The notes beneath the pieces were generated by a model. The model saw only the letters and a program-made list of their open reading frames with translations, searched no databases and was not told where the DNA came from. The position numbers and the translations under genes were made by a program. 64,000 nucleotides of DNA from Chthonomonas sp035294505 (lineage in GTDB: Bacteria > Armatimonadota > Chthonomonadetes > Chthonomonadales > Chthonomonadaceae), in NCBI RefSeq assembly GCF_035294505.1, contig NZ_DATGKU010000174.1, positions 62,001 to 126,000 on the forward strand, given 5' to 3'. How positions within the stretch are numbered: position 1 is the first letter of the stretch; every line of letters begins with the position of its first letter. This document shows positions 62,608 to 64,000 of the stretch, in pieces.

Positions 62608-63939
62608 CTACTCCTTTTTGGCCGGAAGCCCCATCGGAACCCGTGCCGAAGCCACCTGTGTGGCTGCATACAGTCCGGTTTCTAGCAGTTTCAGCGTCGT
62701 TCCTCCCGCCCCGAGCGGGCGGTTTCGTGCGGTGGCATAGACAATATAGGACCGATCGGGCGACCAGTCCATGTCCGCGCTGTCTATTGTCCCCACCACC
62801 CAGTGGCGCCCTGTGCTGAGATCGAACACGACAACATCAAAGCGAGAGCCATGCGGAGAAAGCGCCCCTACCTTGTCTAGCCCGATCCATTCTGGCGCAA
62901 AATAGCCTTTTCCGTCTCGTGGGCTAATGCGTCGTAGATGCCTGCCCCGCGCATCCACCGTCCATATCTCATACCGATGAAAATTGAGGGCGTCCGGCGT
63001 AAGCACGAAGGCCAGAGCGCGTCCGTCGGGTCTCCATACGATGTCGCCGATCCGCAGAGCGATATTGGAGGAGCGTTGATTTGCCGGCAGCGTCGCGAGA
63101 TAGTCTCTCGCGCGTACTCTCACGATCTCAGCAGCCGCACCCTGTTGTGCGCTTCCGGGTTGCAGACGCCGAATCGTCTCGGTGTTAGGCGCGGCGAGAG
63201 CATGAACAATGCCCTGCCGAAATGCTAAAACGGGTTGGGGGTCGGCACGGGTGGGCAGTGTCGGGCGCCAGACAGGCCAGTCGCTTTGGGTATAGACATC
63301 GAAACGAGGTGGTATCTCCTGTGGCAGCTGATGGGCGTGGAGCGGATGCACAAAAATAGCTCTCTGCCCGTTGATCCCCTCACCGACAAAAGCCACATAA
63401 CGACCGTCGGGCGACCATACAGGGGTATGGTAGAAGTAGAAAAGAGAGTGATAGGGCGTCTTATGCAGAGCGAGCGGGGCGAGGGCACCGCTAGCGATAT
63501 CCAGCAACCATAACCCTGTGCCGGGCATCCATGCCCCATCCTCAAACCGAAACCACTCTGTGCGCTCGATGGCGAGCTGACGATCGTTAGGCGACCAAGA
63601 GAGCCTATCGGGGCTACTGTAGCTCTCCCAACTCGCGTCAAACGGTCGATCGGGATTGATCATCTCCGGTCGCAGCAACGGAACCACCCGGTGCAGTCGG
63701 GCATCAACCACGCATAATTGGTACCGTTCATCAGACAGAGCGCGCAAAAAGGCGATATAACGCCCATCGTGAGACCAACGTGGCGCGATGTCGCAGAAGC
63801 TCAAAGGGCCTGACGCCCTCTCTCTTCGCAAAGACTTAGGGACCCCGCAACTCATCAAACAAAGGAGGAGGAAGAACCAAATCAGCCTCCTTCCTCCTCC
63901 CTCTAAAAGACGATACCGTTGACTCGTTGGCCAATACAT
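62608..63939 (-). CDS. TolB-like beta-propeller lipoprotein
   Basis: 443 residues. A hydrophobic helix (RLIWFFLLLCLMSC) ends in a lipobox-like LMSC. PD40 blades follow: RWSHDGRYIAFLRA, SWSPNDRQLAIERT, VWSPDGRYVAFVGE, VWRPDGRALAFVLT and DWSPDRSYIVYATA, spaced as in a six-bladed TolB-type propeller. It would be membrane-anchored on the periplasmic face; partners are unknown. The ribosome-binding site before the ATG at 63939 is weak. It is 4 bp upstream of the M61 gene, so a shared role in peptide handling is possible. Confidence 0.75.
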   Translation of the reverse strand: MYWPTSQRYRLLEGGGRRLIWFFLLLCLMSCGVPKSLRRERASGPLSFCDIAPRWSHDGRYIAFLRALSDERYQLCVVDARLHRVVPLLRPEMINPDRPFDASWESYSSPDRLSWSPNDRQLAIERTEWFRFEDGAWMPGTGLWLLDIASGALAPLALHKTPYHSLFYFYHTPVWSPDGRYVAFVGEGINGQRAIFVHPLHAHQLPQEIPPRFDVYTQSDWPVWRPTLPTRADPQPVLAFRQGIVHALAAPNTETIRRLQPGSAQQGAAAEIVRVRARDYLATLPANQRSSNIALRIGDIVWRPDGRALAFVLTPDALNFHRYEIWTVDARGRHLRRISPRDGKGYFAPEWIGLDKVGALSPHGSRFDVVVFDLSTGRHWVVGTIDSADMDWSPDRSYIVYATARNRPLGAGGTTLKLLETGLYAATQVASARVPMGLPAKKE

Positions 63940-63950
63940 AACCGTTTGAA

Positions 63951-64000
63951 CTACTCGCAGGTGAGAATGCGCTTCACCACATCAATTACGTTGGCCACCT
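63951..64000 (-). CDS. C-terminal end of a protein, possibly a dockerin
   Basis: Only the last 16 codons are inside the window; they read ANVIDVVKRILTCE before TAG. The NVIDVVKRIL helix resembles the second half of a type I dockerin calcium-binding repeat (compare V.VIDVV..LR), as found at the C terminus of secreted proteins. The stretch is too short to be sure. The frame continues beyond the right edge. Confidence 0.35.
   Translation of the reverse strand, partial: VANVIDVVKRILTCE

Overview
The window looks like chromosome from a heterotrophic, saccharolytic diderm bacterium. A C-terminal LptD-type outer-membrane barrel sits beside a heptose-bisphosphate phosphatase, and many secreted proteins carry Sec, Tat or lipoprotein signals. 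Glycoside hydrolases of several families (GH127, GH2, GH44, GH116-like, GH63/MGH1-like, GH42-like) are scattered through it. Together with a GntR-HTH/LacI-domain regulator, DUF1080 and GloVer proteins, this suggests Armatimonadota, perhaps a Chthonomonas relative. That is inference: there is no rRNA gene here. Base composition looks moderate by eye, and GTG and TTG starts are frequent. I saw no tRNA, CRISPR array, insertion sequence or prophage.

Layout: 1-2.3 kb envelope (lptD-like, gmhB). 2.5-8.3 kb purine and methylthioadenosine salvage (mtnP, mtnA, apt), interrupted by a single-chain restriction-modification enzyme. 8.3-8.7 kb a non-coding patchwork of inverted repeats including a REP-like element. 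8.7-14.5 kb a minus-strand carbohydrate operon (GH2, GH127, ManD-type dehydratase). 14.8-17.4 kb a secreted zincin, a beta-propeller protein and coaX. 17.4-21.8 kb a Tat-exported GH44 with a LacI-type operator, facing a large secreted glycosidase-like protein. 21.8-25.4 kb ASCH protein, argS and a CBS-DUF1385 membrane protein. 25.6-30.0 kb a MoxR / DUF58 / transglutaminase operon. 30.2-31.8 kb holA and rpsT facing each other. 31.8-34.0 kb a phosphatase-like/polytopic membrane protein. 34.1-39.7 kb an N-acetylglucosamine kinase-type protein, a divergent Hsp70, a TPR-membrane protein and a TIGR01777 epimerase. 39.7-43.2 kb two secreted proteins, one GH116-like. 43.2-46.9 kb the regulator, a zinc alcohol dehydrogenase and DUF2252. 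47.0-51.4 kb serC, pepV, a PhyH oxygenase and DUF1080. 51.5-55.6 kb a GAF histidine kinase, hemB and a cobA-hemD fusion. 55.7-58.3 kb a GloVer-repeat protein and an HD protein. 58.3-64.0 kb a minus-strand run of a GH63-like lipoprotein, an M61 peptidase, a TolB-like lipoprotein and the tail of a possible dockerin protein.

The least ordinary observation is translational. apt and holA each have a near-perfect Shine-Dalgarno sequence about 50 nt from the start codon, and a two-part hairpin fills the gap almost exactly, so folding would bring the ribosome-binding site to a usable distance. Other points of interest are a strand-composition flip inside the GloVer gene, a CBS-DUF1385 fusion, an Hsp70/TPR gene pair, a 29-nt palindrome repeated after two hydrolase genes, and several operator-like dyads. 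I found no clear new defence or biosynthetic system. All family assignments are from motif recognition, without database searches.
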